From NCBI GenBank assembly GCA_947685225.1, contig CANTUV010000031.1:66073001-66137000 (forward strand): a stretch of DNA of 64,000 nucleotides, given 5' to 3'. Of this stretch, positions 10,361 to 21,695 are shown in pieces. The notes beneath the pieces were generated by a model, which worked only from the letters and a program-made list of their open reading frames with translations, was not told the origin of the DNA and ran no database searches. Position numbers and translations under genes: made by a program. The DNA comes from Garcia nutans (taxonomy: Eukaryota; Streptophyta; Magnoliopsida; Malpighiales; Euphorbiaceae). The stretch's first letter is position 1. Each line of letters opens with the position of its first letter.

Positions 10361-13300
10361 AAATAATTTCGTCCTCGAAATTATCTAGCATAATTGTAAT
10401 CCATTCATAATACTATACCATCTTAACTTCCATATGAAGTTAATTATACGCTTAAGTCATTATATCATCAAATTATATAGCTTCAACTCTCCTCTTTAGA
10501 ATCAACCACCTTCTTTAAATTCCATAACTCATCATTCTATATGTTTATACATCTTGTTATTTCCTTAATCAAACATTCAAAAGAACTCATTACATTTCTT
10601 GTTAAAGTCTTTATATAAGAATCAGATCATTCTATAGTACACTTATACTCCATCTAATCTTTATATTTAATATATTTTGTTATTTCACTTCTGTATAATT
10701 ACTCTCTTAACTTTAACATTAAAAATCATTGACTTATATCTGAACATTAATTATCCCTTCATTACAATCACTGTCTAAATAGACATTTATCACCCTCAAT
10801 AGATAACAAAATCCTGATTTTTCATAAAAGGGAGTTATTTCTTTAGCATGCTTTTCACTTAACTTACATATTAATACATTATCTTTCAACTTATTTTATA
10901 AATAACCAATCTTTTTCTCTTCTTATCATGATTAACAACTACTATACTCCACTCATTCATGTCCAATCATACTTTAAAATTTACATCATATACATTATCA
11001 TGTAAATACCTATTTTCTTAATACAACTATACACATTAAATTTTATTAATGATCCATAATCTTAGCCAAATCCAGATCAATTAATCTATCTGTCACAATA
11101 TACCCACGTTCCAATCTTGTTCAATTCCAACCAACGATTAAGTAATATAACTTATCATGAAATTTCACAATTTTCATATAAGTATAAATATAACTTAATT
11201 CCATAAGAGCAAACTTATATTCAATTTCTGCTCTCTTTCAATCTATTTTCAGTCAAATCATCATGATAACAAATCACTTCTAATATCTTTTAATATACAC
11301 ATAGTTTATTCTTTATTATCTTAGTATAATTTCCACCAATTCTCATAAAATGTTATATCATACTTAATATCTATAATTCATTCACTCAAACTTTGAGTTC
11401 ATTCCCTTAAACCTCAAGTTACATACCATAAACATATTCAGTATAACTTTCATTCATATAATATAATTTCTCCCTTTTACTAACTCTTCACATTTCCTAT
11501 CATTGGTATATTTATTTTGATTACCTTTTTGTCATATTATCCATAACTCAACACATTTCAAAATTTTTTTTTTCACAGTTATAACCAAATTCTTAACATA
11601 AAAAAAAATAAATAATAAGGTACAACTTTAACCATCATAATTTTTAACTATACTTCTCAAACAAAATTGTCAACCTCACCAAATCCGTATTACAATCATT
11701 ATATCTAAGATCCAAATCCATGGATAACAAATTAACCGATCCAAAATACTGAACAAAACACATGACTTTAAGAGATTAATATTCAAACCTAGAACTTTCA
11801 ATTCAATACTGTTCTTTTAAAATTCTATTCTCAATCTTAACATTTTTAGTATAACAGAAGTTAACACATTCCAACTTCGTTTCAACCAATTTGTATTCGC
11901 TTATATGATCCTTATCAACTTAACTCATGCTTTAACAATATTACTATATACATATTCAATCATATACAGTTCTTATACAATTTCTATTCATCACTTCATT
12001 TCTAATCCATCTACAATCTCTTATAATATAATTACATAGAACTTTTCATTATGTGAATACTTTGAAACTCTAAATATAATATAATCATCAAGTTCAATAC
12101 TCATTATAACAATTTCCACTGTCCAATATTACTCAAGTTCTTTCCATTCTCACTTCCATCACATAATCCATCTAGCTTTACACAGTTCAAGACCTAATCT
12201 CTCTTAGGTCCACTAATACATATAACATTGTTTTTCCATATCACTAATTCTATAATTATACCACATATATCTTCATAAGCCATCCTCATAATGTGATTCA
12301 CAAATGTGTTTATATATCATAATTTCATTCATATTGGAAAACTCAATTCACATATCATATACATGTATACACTTAATTATATGCTCTTATAGTATTTTCC
12401 TTTTTCATACATTCAATACAAATTTAGTGTTTATCATTTTCTTTTAAACACTATCCTTCTCATTCTTCCAATATGATATAAAGTATTTATTCACACTACA
12501 AACATATATATATTCCGACTATAGTAACACTTCATATTCATCTCAGTCACATTCCCAATGTGACATCTCTTTCACTTTCGTCTTTAAAAATATTTAATAC
12601 ACTCCCATATTCATTCTTACCCTGTTCAGTAAAATGACTTAAAATAACTCATTTCTATTTACTTATCCACTTCCTTGATTATTTCAAAACAAATTCTCAT
12701 ACTATCAATCACATTACTCAATTCATAATACTTCCATATGCAATACTAGTCATTTCACTTAGCTCATGCATTGCATATACAGTTAACTATCAATATCCCA
12801 ATAATCTTTATCAAATTCCACTAAAACTTTAACTTCTCAATTTACTACTTCGTTTAAGCTTCAATTTGCCAAACTCATCTTTTCTATCATCACTTTAAAA
12901 ACATCTTACAAATATATATCACAAAGCAATATTAAAACATATAATTTCCACAATCATAAAGCTCACTTCAAAAATCTCAAATATCACATATTATCACCAT
13001 TACCATGAGCTTTCACAATATCCAAGCATCTCACATTTCTAACATTGAATTTACCATGTTCGCATTAAAATAACAATATCAACTTATTTTCTTACTTAAC
13101 CAATATCATCTCTTTTTCCTTTAAACAAAACCTTAATTTTATATACATATATCCCAACTTTAAATAATCACACTTTGTCTATACTAACTAACTCATTCAC
13201 TATTCCACCATTCTTTCCTCATTTTAGTAACATATCTTTCAATAATAACAATCCAGCAATATTTTTTTCTGTCTAACAACCTCAACATAAACATTATTAT

Positions 13301-13828
13301 AAAGAGGTTCAAAGTATAAAGGAAAGAATACATATTTTAATCTTGATTTTGATTGCTACTTATTTTCAACTTTATTCTCCTTTTTATTTCTTTATGTTTC
13401 AATTCACATTATGCCCTACATAATATTGCTCATAAATATCAACATTACATTTCATGTTGCACACAGCATGACATTTCACATATGCATCATTAATATACAA
13501 ATATCACATTACATTTCACAATGCGTTTCTCATAATCAATTAGGCACTATGCCTCAATTATAATTCATTTCCAACATCATTGTCAACAATCATAATTTCT
13601 CATCACATCAAAATAGTATACACATATATCATCAACTATATTGAACATCTCATATAACACAAATATTCTACAATTTATATTATGCCACATCCGAGACCAA
13701 CCTAGATGTCAATGCATATGCACGTATTACAAATTTCATTTCAAAACTTTTCCTTTTTATTTCTATTTAAACTTTTCAAAAAAAAATTTTTTTTTTAATC
13801 TCACTTAGGCCGAGAATCTCGAACCTAA

Positions 13829-13840
13829 GCTCTGATACCA
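13829..13840 (-). other. LARD primer-binding site (initiator Met tRNA type)
   Basis: On minus TGGTATCAGAGC, 7 nt from the 5' LTR end. The next bases form a hairpin (13804-13829, CTTAGG with CCTAAG, and CGAGA with TCTCG) that starts inside the last base of the PBS. Confidence 0.88.
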
Positions 13841-13847
13841 AAACAAT

Positions 13848-16800
13848 TGTAACACCCCGATACCCTATATAAGTACTATGCGTATACCTAGTATACATAC
13901 AGTAAATATATAAAGTATAAGGATGTCACTTTTTGTTACCTTTTAAAAACCTGTAACAGAGTTCAAACCATAATACATTAATTTAAATAACATTTACAAA
14001 ATCATTATCTTTATTAAAACTTCATTTATACATATAAATACTCTCTCGTCAGAAATACATCATAATTAAAATTTATACATGTATGCATTACCCTCTAGTT
14101 GGTCTCGACAAACTTTACTCTTCTTATGGCATAACAAAGACTTCATATCTTCCATCTATATACCTGCGCGAATAAACACCCGCGCTAAGCCCGAGAGCTT
14201 AGTAGTCCAAATATAAAATATAAACATATAGTATAGAAGTATTGATATATAATGATACATCGATTCAATATATAATTAGTTCTTATCATATCTTCTTTTC
14301 TTTTTAATTTTATCTTTAATATATCCTAGCTAATTTCATATATGATGTATATATATACATAATATTATCACCAACCCCAATGCATCACCAATACTCAAAA
14401 CCAATATATTAATACCCCTACAATATATATATACCACACCAACCATTATTGCAATACACACTTTACATATCATACCAATTATTATTGCAATACACACATT
14501 ACATATCATACACTCATTATTGCAATACACACATTACACATCATATCACTCATTATTGCAATACACAATTTACATATCATATAAATCATAAATCATATTT
14601 CCAATAAAGACAACCTTTATCATCAACCACAATTCATTCACATATTACACTTAATAACATTATATTATTCATAATTCACCAAGCATAATTCATTATTAAT
14701 ACTCACAATCAATATTTCAATACTTGCATTTCACATTGACAATAAAGACAGACTCGGGCCCAAAACACTAATATGTTATTCAAAGTTCAGAGTTACTGCT
14801 TTGGTTCATAGTCACAATCATCACGCCCGTAGGCAATGTATATACATGTATCTCTATCCATGGATAGTGTAACAGACCCAGTCTCTTGGACCATCAACTC
14901 AACACATATGAGGAGATCCTCAACCCGGCAAGACTGTTACAAATCATATATCTCATATTCACAATTCTCATAGTGTAACAGACCCAGTCTCTTGGACCAT
15001 CAACTCAACACATATGAGGAGATCCTCAACCCGGCAAGACTGTTACCTTTCATCATTTCTTAGGCATGCCACCCAAATCCAGAACTCTGAAACTGAATAA
15101 CATATTAAACAAACAATTCATTTATTATTTCATTATCAATCTCATCATCAATTAGGCCAACATGCCTTATCTCTTTCAATTGAATTATCATAGCCAATCA
15201 CAATGGCTTCATATCATATCATATCTCAATCCATATGATACATATAGCATCATTGATATCACATTTCAAAGTATATTATTCATATAATACATTGCCATAC
15301 ACAAGATTCACAATGCATATAACATAACATTTTCTCACTTCTCAAAACACATTAACATCATTCATTACTAGAGCATTTATCATAACAAATTGCACATACC
15401 TTAAGAATGATCCTCATTTCTTCCTACCTTTCCCATTTCATATTTCATCCTTTATATATATTCTTCATTTACATTCACAATATAATAGCTTATTTAACAC
15501 TTTCATCCCAATGTGTTAATGTTCAAAGACATATAAGGATATACAATCAAATAGGGTTTATGCTTACCTTGTTAATGATCTTCACATCCTTCACATCATT
15601 CAATCATCACCTTAGTCCAATTATGTTAACAATATAATAGATCACTTAACACATTTGCAAACAAATGTGTTAAGCCTCAAATTATGTAATTAAATACAAT
15701 CATATGTATTGGTACTTACCTCAAGAACTAGTCCCATCAATCTATACATTTCTTTTCTTTCCAAGAATTCTCCACATTTAGGTTAATGCAACCCAATCTC
15801 TTCAAAACCTTTGAGGGACACGGGCAGCACCACTTGAGGGACACGGTTAGGGCAATTCAACCTCTTCACAATCTAATCCAAAAGGAATATTAGCAAAATG
15901 ACCATATGAATAGTACATTCTGGTTTAAGACTCCATTTTATCCTTATTTTGAAAAATTGTATAAAATAATCTACTTGACTAAAAATTCTAAAATTTTTAC
16001 AGAATTTAGTTTTGTATCTTAAAATCATTCCTTTAAAATTTCAGATCAAACTGAACACAAAATCTTGGTCAAATAGTTCACCTAACCAGACTGCCCCAAT
16101 TGCCCTGCATCCTGGCAGCAGTTCTGAACTTTGTGAATTCCATAAATCAAATTCAATCAACGTGGTTCCAAATTATTTTTCTCAAATACTAGACTCACTA
16201 AGAAACAACATATCCAAAATTCAATTGGATATGATGTTTCTACATTTTATTAAAAATCCCGAAATATAGCTGTCTCAGTTAAGGTACCTGCTGGAACAGG
16301 TCTAATAAAAATAATCTTTCTAAACTCATAACCATTCCAAAATCGAATCAACATATTTTTCAGTCATTCTAGACTCATAGAGGCACAACATATCAAAAAT
16401 TCACTACAAGAACATTTTTCTATAATTAATTAAAAATCATACAAGTCACAGCCTTTACTAATTGTAAAACAGAAAAAAATTCACTAAACACAACTCTTAC
16501 TCTTCCATCACCAACACCAACCTAGCTTCTTATCTTTAATTCCATTTCAACACTTTTACACACACCATACACAAACACACTCCATCAAACTCAAACAAAA
16601 TTCCAAATAGAACAAGAGAAATCAAGAGAAAACTTACCTTAAATGAAGAAATTCCACAAATCTCTAACCAAAACCCTTGATTCCTTCTTCAATTTGATTA
16701 TAGAACTTCAAACACCTCCCTAGCTCTTTCTCTTCTTCAATGGCCGGCCTCTTCAAGAAAGAAAGAAGAAAATACCAACAAGTCAACCACTTTTCTTCTT

Positions 16801-17139
16801 TTAATCTCCACCATGCAACTTAACCAAAGAAAATTACCTCCATGCCCTTCATCCATTTAATTAATCTTTTGTCTCATATATACCCATATATATAATTTCA
16901 CATGCCACAAATAAATATCATCTTGTATTGACCAACCCTTTTGACCAATGTATATGTTAGTTATACAACCATATAAACAACATATACACTTCTCTCTACA
17001 CCCTCTTTTCTTCTCAAAACACAAATACCTATACATTCTTTTCCCAACTTCTTTTCTCTTGTAATTTAACACATATATTCAATCCAATATATAACAATAA
17101 CATAATCAAAACTTTTAAGGTATACATGAGGATATTACA
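13848..17139 (-). repeat. LARD 5' LTR
   Basis: Nearly identical to 7057-10346 over its full length, with a 2-bp TA insertion near 14350 and scattered single substitutions. It carries the same double stem-loop (14166-14202) and inverted repeat with duplicated 75-bp unit (14769-15107). Confidence 0.92.
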
Positions 17140-17184
17140 GAATTTACTGTTTATTTACTGTGTAGTCACTGTTTATGCACTATT

Positions 17185-17288
17185 TACTATTCGTAAATAG
17201 TAACCTACTATTTATAAATAGTAATTTACTTTTTATAAATAGTAACTTACTATTTATCAATAGTGAAATTTACTATTTATCAATAGTA
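17185..17288. promoter_or_regulatory. Five dyad-symmetric sites spaced about 21 bp apart
   Basis: Sites at 17185-17202, 17206-17223, 17227-17244, 17248-17265 and 17271-17288 are versions of TACTATTTATAAATAGTA, a perfect palindrome in the second copy. Start-to-start spacing is 21, 21, 21 and 23 bp, about two helical turns. They end about 40 bp before the TATA box of the PMD gene. This may be a protein-binding array or a simple tandem repeat; the sequence alone does not decide. Confidence 0.6.
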
Positions 17289-17329
17289 AATTTACTTTTT
17301 GAATTTTGTTTTTTTCTTTGCCGTTCCTC

Positions 17330-17337
17330 TATATAAA
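17330..17337 (+). promoter_or_regulatory. TATA box of the PMD gene
   Basis: TATATAAA in the context CCTCTATATAAACGAACG, about 105 bp before the first ATG of the PMD frame. This is the usual layout of a plant Pol II core promoter with a leader of about 75 nt. Confidence 0.55.
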
Positions 17338-17434
17338 CGAACGATTTATTCATTTCATTCACAGCAGCATCATTAATTTCATTCATTCATTACTATAATT
17401 CTTTCAAATTTAGCATATAGTTTTGAAAAAAAAA

Positions 17435-19803
17435 ATGCATGTTTCAAGATTAAGAACTCATTCTAATGCTGAATTATTGAAGTTTATTCGGCATCATGAA
17501 GATGGAAATATAGATCTACTAGCCGGGATGCCGTTCATCATAGTTCAAATCAAAAGAGCACGGTAATTATTTTTTCTTTTCTTTTCTTATTTTCTTCATT
17601 TTTTCTGTTATTATGATTTTTCTTTTTTCTTTTTTCTTTTTTTATATTTGTTATTATTATTATTATTTATTTTTTTATGTTTGTCTTTATTTTTATTTAT
17701 ATTTTTTCTATTTTTTTAGAAAAATTTAGAAAAATATATATTAATTTAAGTAGATAGAATAATGATATACTTACCTGGTATTAACTTACCTGGCTCCGTG
17801 TTAGCATGATCGTTGCGTTGTTGGGGTTGGAGGGTGTATCTACAAAGCCCAACAATGGTATGATGTAGCGCCTTCTCGGGTAAGGCAGATTATCTGAGAT
17901 TGCGACTTTGAGAGCTTCATCTTACAATTACCATCCGAGGAGTATCTGATAGATCAGAGCATAGTCCAGGCGCTTGCAGAACGATGGTTGGACACAACTC
18001 ATACTTTTCACTTGCCCATTGGAGAGATGACAATTGGTCTGGTCGATTTTGCTGCTATAACTGGCATTCGGTATGATGGTGTTTCGGTTCCTCTTACCAA
18101 CGATATTTTGACATTTGAAGAAATTCAACAATTAATTGGTATGAAACCATCATATAAAGGGCCTTTTAAGATAAAAATTGAGCCAATTCGTAGTTATTGG
18201 ATGAACTACGAAGGATGGGTTCACAGAGACACGGCCCAACAGTATGCTCAAGGATTTTTGTTATATTTGCTTGGGTCGACCATCTTAGGCAGCACTGAAT
18301 CCGCCATCCATTTGTCAGTGTTGAAGGCCCTTCTTATTTTAGGACGGTACCACTTTATGGCTGGGGTGAAGCTGGCCTTGCCTGTCTTTACCATGGTCTT
18401 GACAAAATTTGCCGAAATAAGAAGTCTTTTGTCGGCTTTATGGCAGTTGTCGAGGTACTCTTCTTCCACCAATGTCAATTATATTCTTTTCTTGTATGAA
18501 TTTGACCTCTATTGTTGTTATAAGCATGGGCATATAAGCACAACCATGTGAGGGTGCCTGGTATTTCTCGAGAGAGAGTCGGATATCTGAAATTAAATTT
18601 CTGGTTGTCTGATCGTGTAGAAGTTCCCGACTCTCACCATGTGCATACCCAACGCTTCGTGTTGAGCCGCTTAACCTGGGACCAGGTAAAATAGCATTAG
18701 TATACTTTAAAATTTATATAAAAGTTTGCTTACCTTATGTTATTTTGCAGGTGAATTTGGCCTGGTGGAACCCAGAAGAGCGAACAAGCTAGACTCCCTT
18801 CATGAATGCTGCACTATCTTTCTAACATACTCGCCGAGTCATCGCTGGCCCAGTGTCTAGTGGCTAGTTTCTCAGAGAGAGTTAATGAGTGGTTTTTTAG
18901 TCTAGAGCAGCGAAGAGTCCCAATGTATTGCCCGGAATATACTTTAAATATTACATCAATGCCGGAGGATGCATGGTGGTCGGCCGGGCACGGTTATGGT
19001 GTTGAAACATTTCTCTATCCGCCGAGTGCATCTTATGCCCATTTTATTCAAATAAGGCTCTTGAACTTTGATGTATCTCCTGTTGGTGTATGGCAAATTC
19101 CTGAAGAAAATGAGGGTAGAGATGAAGAGGAACATCATGGAGAGGTAGGAGAATTCGTTCCACATCTCAGGGCTGGCACTTTTCAGCTAAACCTTTACCA
19201 TTTTTCATTGTAATTGCTTCTTTCTTAACTTATTTTGATTCTTTAATGATTGTTGTAGGTTGCTGGCTCATTTGGTCATGAGGATGGACCTTCTTTTACT
19301 GCTCCTTCATTTACTCATTTTAGTCTGCCGGATATGCCATCTCATCCGCAGGGTATTAATATGAATTACCTGGTAAGTTTTCTTGTTTCATGGTAATATA
19401 TGCTATATGTATGCATGATTACGTATGCTCTTACTTTTTCCTTTGTGGCTCACTGCGGATGCTTGAAGAACAAAATAAGAAACTTCAAGAAGAGTTGGCC
19501 TCTAGTCGTCAGCAGGCTTCTCATTTTGAAAATTTATATCATCAATCAAAACAAAATTTCTTAGACTTTCGATTTCAAGGGATAAGGGATCCTGGTGCTT
19601 CTTCATCTAGAGGCCCCCAAATTGATGACCATGAGATCCTTTCATCTACTTCTAATGAGGACCATGATAGATCGAAACTCCAAGGTAATGGGAATTTTGG
19701 TGCTCCTGCTTCGGGCGGACTCGAGACGAGTAATTTGCCTCTTCCTCCAACAAGCGATGATTTTTTCAGGGCTTTATTTGATGACCTACCACCACCTTCT
19801 TAG
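17435..19803 (+). pseudogene. Plant mobile domain (PMD, aminotransferase-like) gene, multi-exon, damaged
   Basis: A split gene on plus, antisense to the Tat element that carries it. Tentative exons: 17435-17562, about 17805-18454, 18525-18685, 18751-19144, 19259-19372 and about 19450-19803, mostly with GT donors and AG acceptors. The PMD core lies in exons 2-4: a tryptophan-rich start, RWLDTTHTFHLPIGEMTIGL, an ITGIRYDG loop, then FWLSDRVEVPDSHH and the PEDAWWSAGHGYG end. The last exon gives a coiled-coil-like stretch (MLEEQNKKLQEELASSRQQ) and an acidic tail ending at TAG 19801. Damage: an in-frame TGA at 17895, a frame change at the exon 2-3 join, a stop at 18790, and no clear acceptor for the last exon. 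PMD proteins (MAIN/MAIL family) act in silencing and genome stability in plants, and PMD genes are known as transposon cargo. Here it is probably no longer translated in full. Confidence 0.75.
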
Positions 19804-21690
19804 TGATGTATAAATATTGTATCAATTGTGGAAATGTATAATAAGTATAAAAATACTAATGACAATACATAATTTCTATCTTTACTGTAACTTTTTTTTT
19901 ATCATCATTTCCTTGCCCAATGCGTCCTTCGAGGTTCAACATACTTCCCTTAACTTGAAAGCTTTGTATGAAAAAAACACTTTTTTATTATCTTTTTGAA
20001 TTTTGATTTTGAAATCAAATGTTAGCTTTGCCAAATCAGTGTCAATGTACCTTAGGACTTGATTTTTCCAAATTAACATATCTATAACATGACAACCCTA
20101 GCTATCGTACTAAACTCGGGAATCATTTCTATTTAAGCAAGAATTGTTGCACTTCAGATAGGCACATACACATTACTTGGCCGAAGGTCTTATAGAGTTT
20201 AAATATTATCTATCTCATATGCATGCTTATTTAAACTATTTCCACTAATAGACTCTACCTACCAAGAGAGATCAGTAGGTCTTTGATAGGCTTGAAATGG
20301 GGTCTATAAGGGACATGGGTTAAATGAAGGTCATTTGTAAGTTGGAGCTGATGTGACACAATGGACAAACCTTCACACTTCAAATTTCTTGTTTGAACTT
20401 TAGGCAGCTGGGAGCAATCTTACTAGACTCTAAATTCTTTCTATCTTCTTATCATTAATATGGATGTTGATTAGGATAGTCTTTGCCCTCACAAAAAGTT
20501 TGTTACACAAATTTGTTTCTTTTCTTCTTCTCCCTTTTCTTTCTTTTTATTTTTCTTACTCTTCCTTTCTTTGAGCATTTTATCATTTTGTCCTTCTTCC
20601 TTGTAGGACTGTCAAGTACAGAACTTTCAAGAACTGAATGGTCTTTCTCCTTTTTCTTTGATTTTGATTGAGTCTTTGGTTGGGTTGGACCAATTTAAGT
20701 CAAACCATCCTTATAAACCAAATGAAAGCCTTTTGCTGCTTTAGGTAAAAGAGAACTCAGTTGGCTTTCTGAACTGCCTATTTAGGTTTTATTTTTCTTC
20801 TTCTTTTTTTCTTTTTTTCCTTTTCTCTATTTTTTTTGTCCTCTTTTCTCTTTTTTCTCTTCTTTTTTTTCTTCTTTTTTTTTTGGTTCTATCTCTAAAA
20901 GAGTTGTCTTGTTTGTACTGACTTGAGTTTCTAATAATGGATGAGTGGAGTGACATAAATCTCCTTTAACAGGGATAAATCAGATGCTATCTTGATAGAT
21001 TAGAGATATTAGGAGGACTTAAAATACCCTCATGATCTTGAAAACATCAACTACCCTTATGGTCTTGAGAACTTCAACTATCTTCATGGCCTTGACTATT
21101 CATTTCTTTCTTTGATCTTCTTGCCTCTTCATCTTAGTGATCATAAGACTTGTCAAAAGTATCACAACAGCTCAAGGTAGGTTGTTGGGGTTATATGCCA
21201 ATGAAAAGAAAGCTAAAATTTCATGAGGGATCAAAGGGACAACTAGAGATTAATATTTAATAGGGTGGATACTAGTTGTTGGCTAACCAAATAATGCCTA
21301 AATCATCTCTCCCTTAAATAAGCAGAGTTTAATTTCACCTCGAAAGTTTGTCAAGGTATGTTCTAAGACTGACTAGGACCTAGACAAAGATAATTATGCA
21401 GGAGCCCTCTCTAAGTAAGCATACACAGCTCAATGTTATAGAATAATTTCCTCATCTACTAAAGTCATTCGAGTCATGATGCCTAGACACATTAATTTAT
21501 GAACATCAAGCTAGATTCCTCATCGGTTGAGCACCAAAATGAACAAAGACCAACAAAAATTTTGATGAAAGTAATTTATATTCAATCAAATTTAAATTTG
21601 AAAAACACGATAGTTCCAATTAAATATTAAAGAAAGTAAAATTGAAAAGCAACATTCAAACTAAGGAAAGTTTGTTGAGTTTAAGCTTCT
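19804..21690. other. Non-coding Tat interior between the PMD gene and the Tekay-like insertion
   Basis: No reading frame of interest on either strand. It contains pyrimidine-rich stretches (about 20510-20590 and 20790-20885). On the element's own strand this is where pro-pol would be expected after gag (33455), but no RT, RNase H or integrase motif can be found. It ends at the TTTCC target duplication (21691-21695). Confidence 0.6.
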
Positions 21691-21695
21691 TTTCC

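Larger units (their letters stand above)
10347..13847 (-). other. LARD internal domain, non-coding
   Basis: 3501 bp of strongly AT-rich sequence with no open frame of note on either strand. It is flanked by the polypurine tract (10347-10360) and the PBS (13829-13840). I see no gag, protease, RT or integrase motif in any frame. In LARD families such interiors can be conserved as RNA; whether this one is cannot be judged from a single copy. Confidence 0.8.
7057..17139 (-). mobile_element. LARD-like non-autonomous LTR retrotransposon, complete
   Basis: 10,083 bp, with LTRs of 3290 and 3292 bp and a 3.5-kb interior without open frames. The TSD GAATT is perfect (7052-7056 and 17140-17144). Orientation is minus: reading that strand, the LTR starts TGTAATATCC and ends CGGGGTGTTACA, then a 7-nt spacer and the PBS TGGTATCAGAGC (13840-13829), complementary to the initiator Met tRNA 3' end. 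A polypurine tract AAGGGGGAGAGAATT abuts the 3' LTR. By eye I count fewer than about 20 substitutions plus one 2-bp indel between the LTRs, so it is young. Long LTRs with a non-coding interior of about 3.5 kb fit the large retrotransposon derivative (LARD) class known from cereals. It must have been mobilised in trans. Confidence 0.9.
17140..17434 (+). promoter_or_regulatory. Upstream region of the antisense PMD gene
   Basis: After the target duplication GAATT come TTTACTGTTTA half-sites, then five dyad-symmetric 18-mers (17185-17288), then a pyrimidine-rich stretch and a TATA box at 17330. A leader of roughly 70-80 nt leads to the ATG at 17435. The LARD insertion at 17140 now cuts off everything further upstream. 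Confidence 0.5.

Noticed and set aside
18248..18478. Minus-strand open frame inside the PMD gene
   Set aside because: Shadow of the PMD exon on the other strand.
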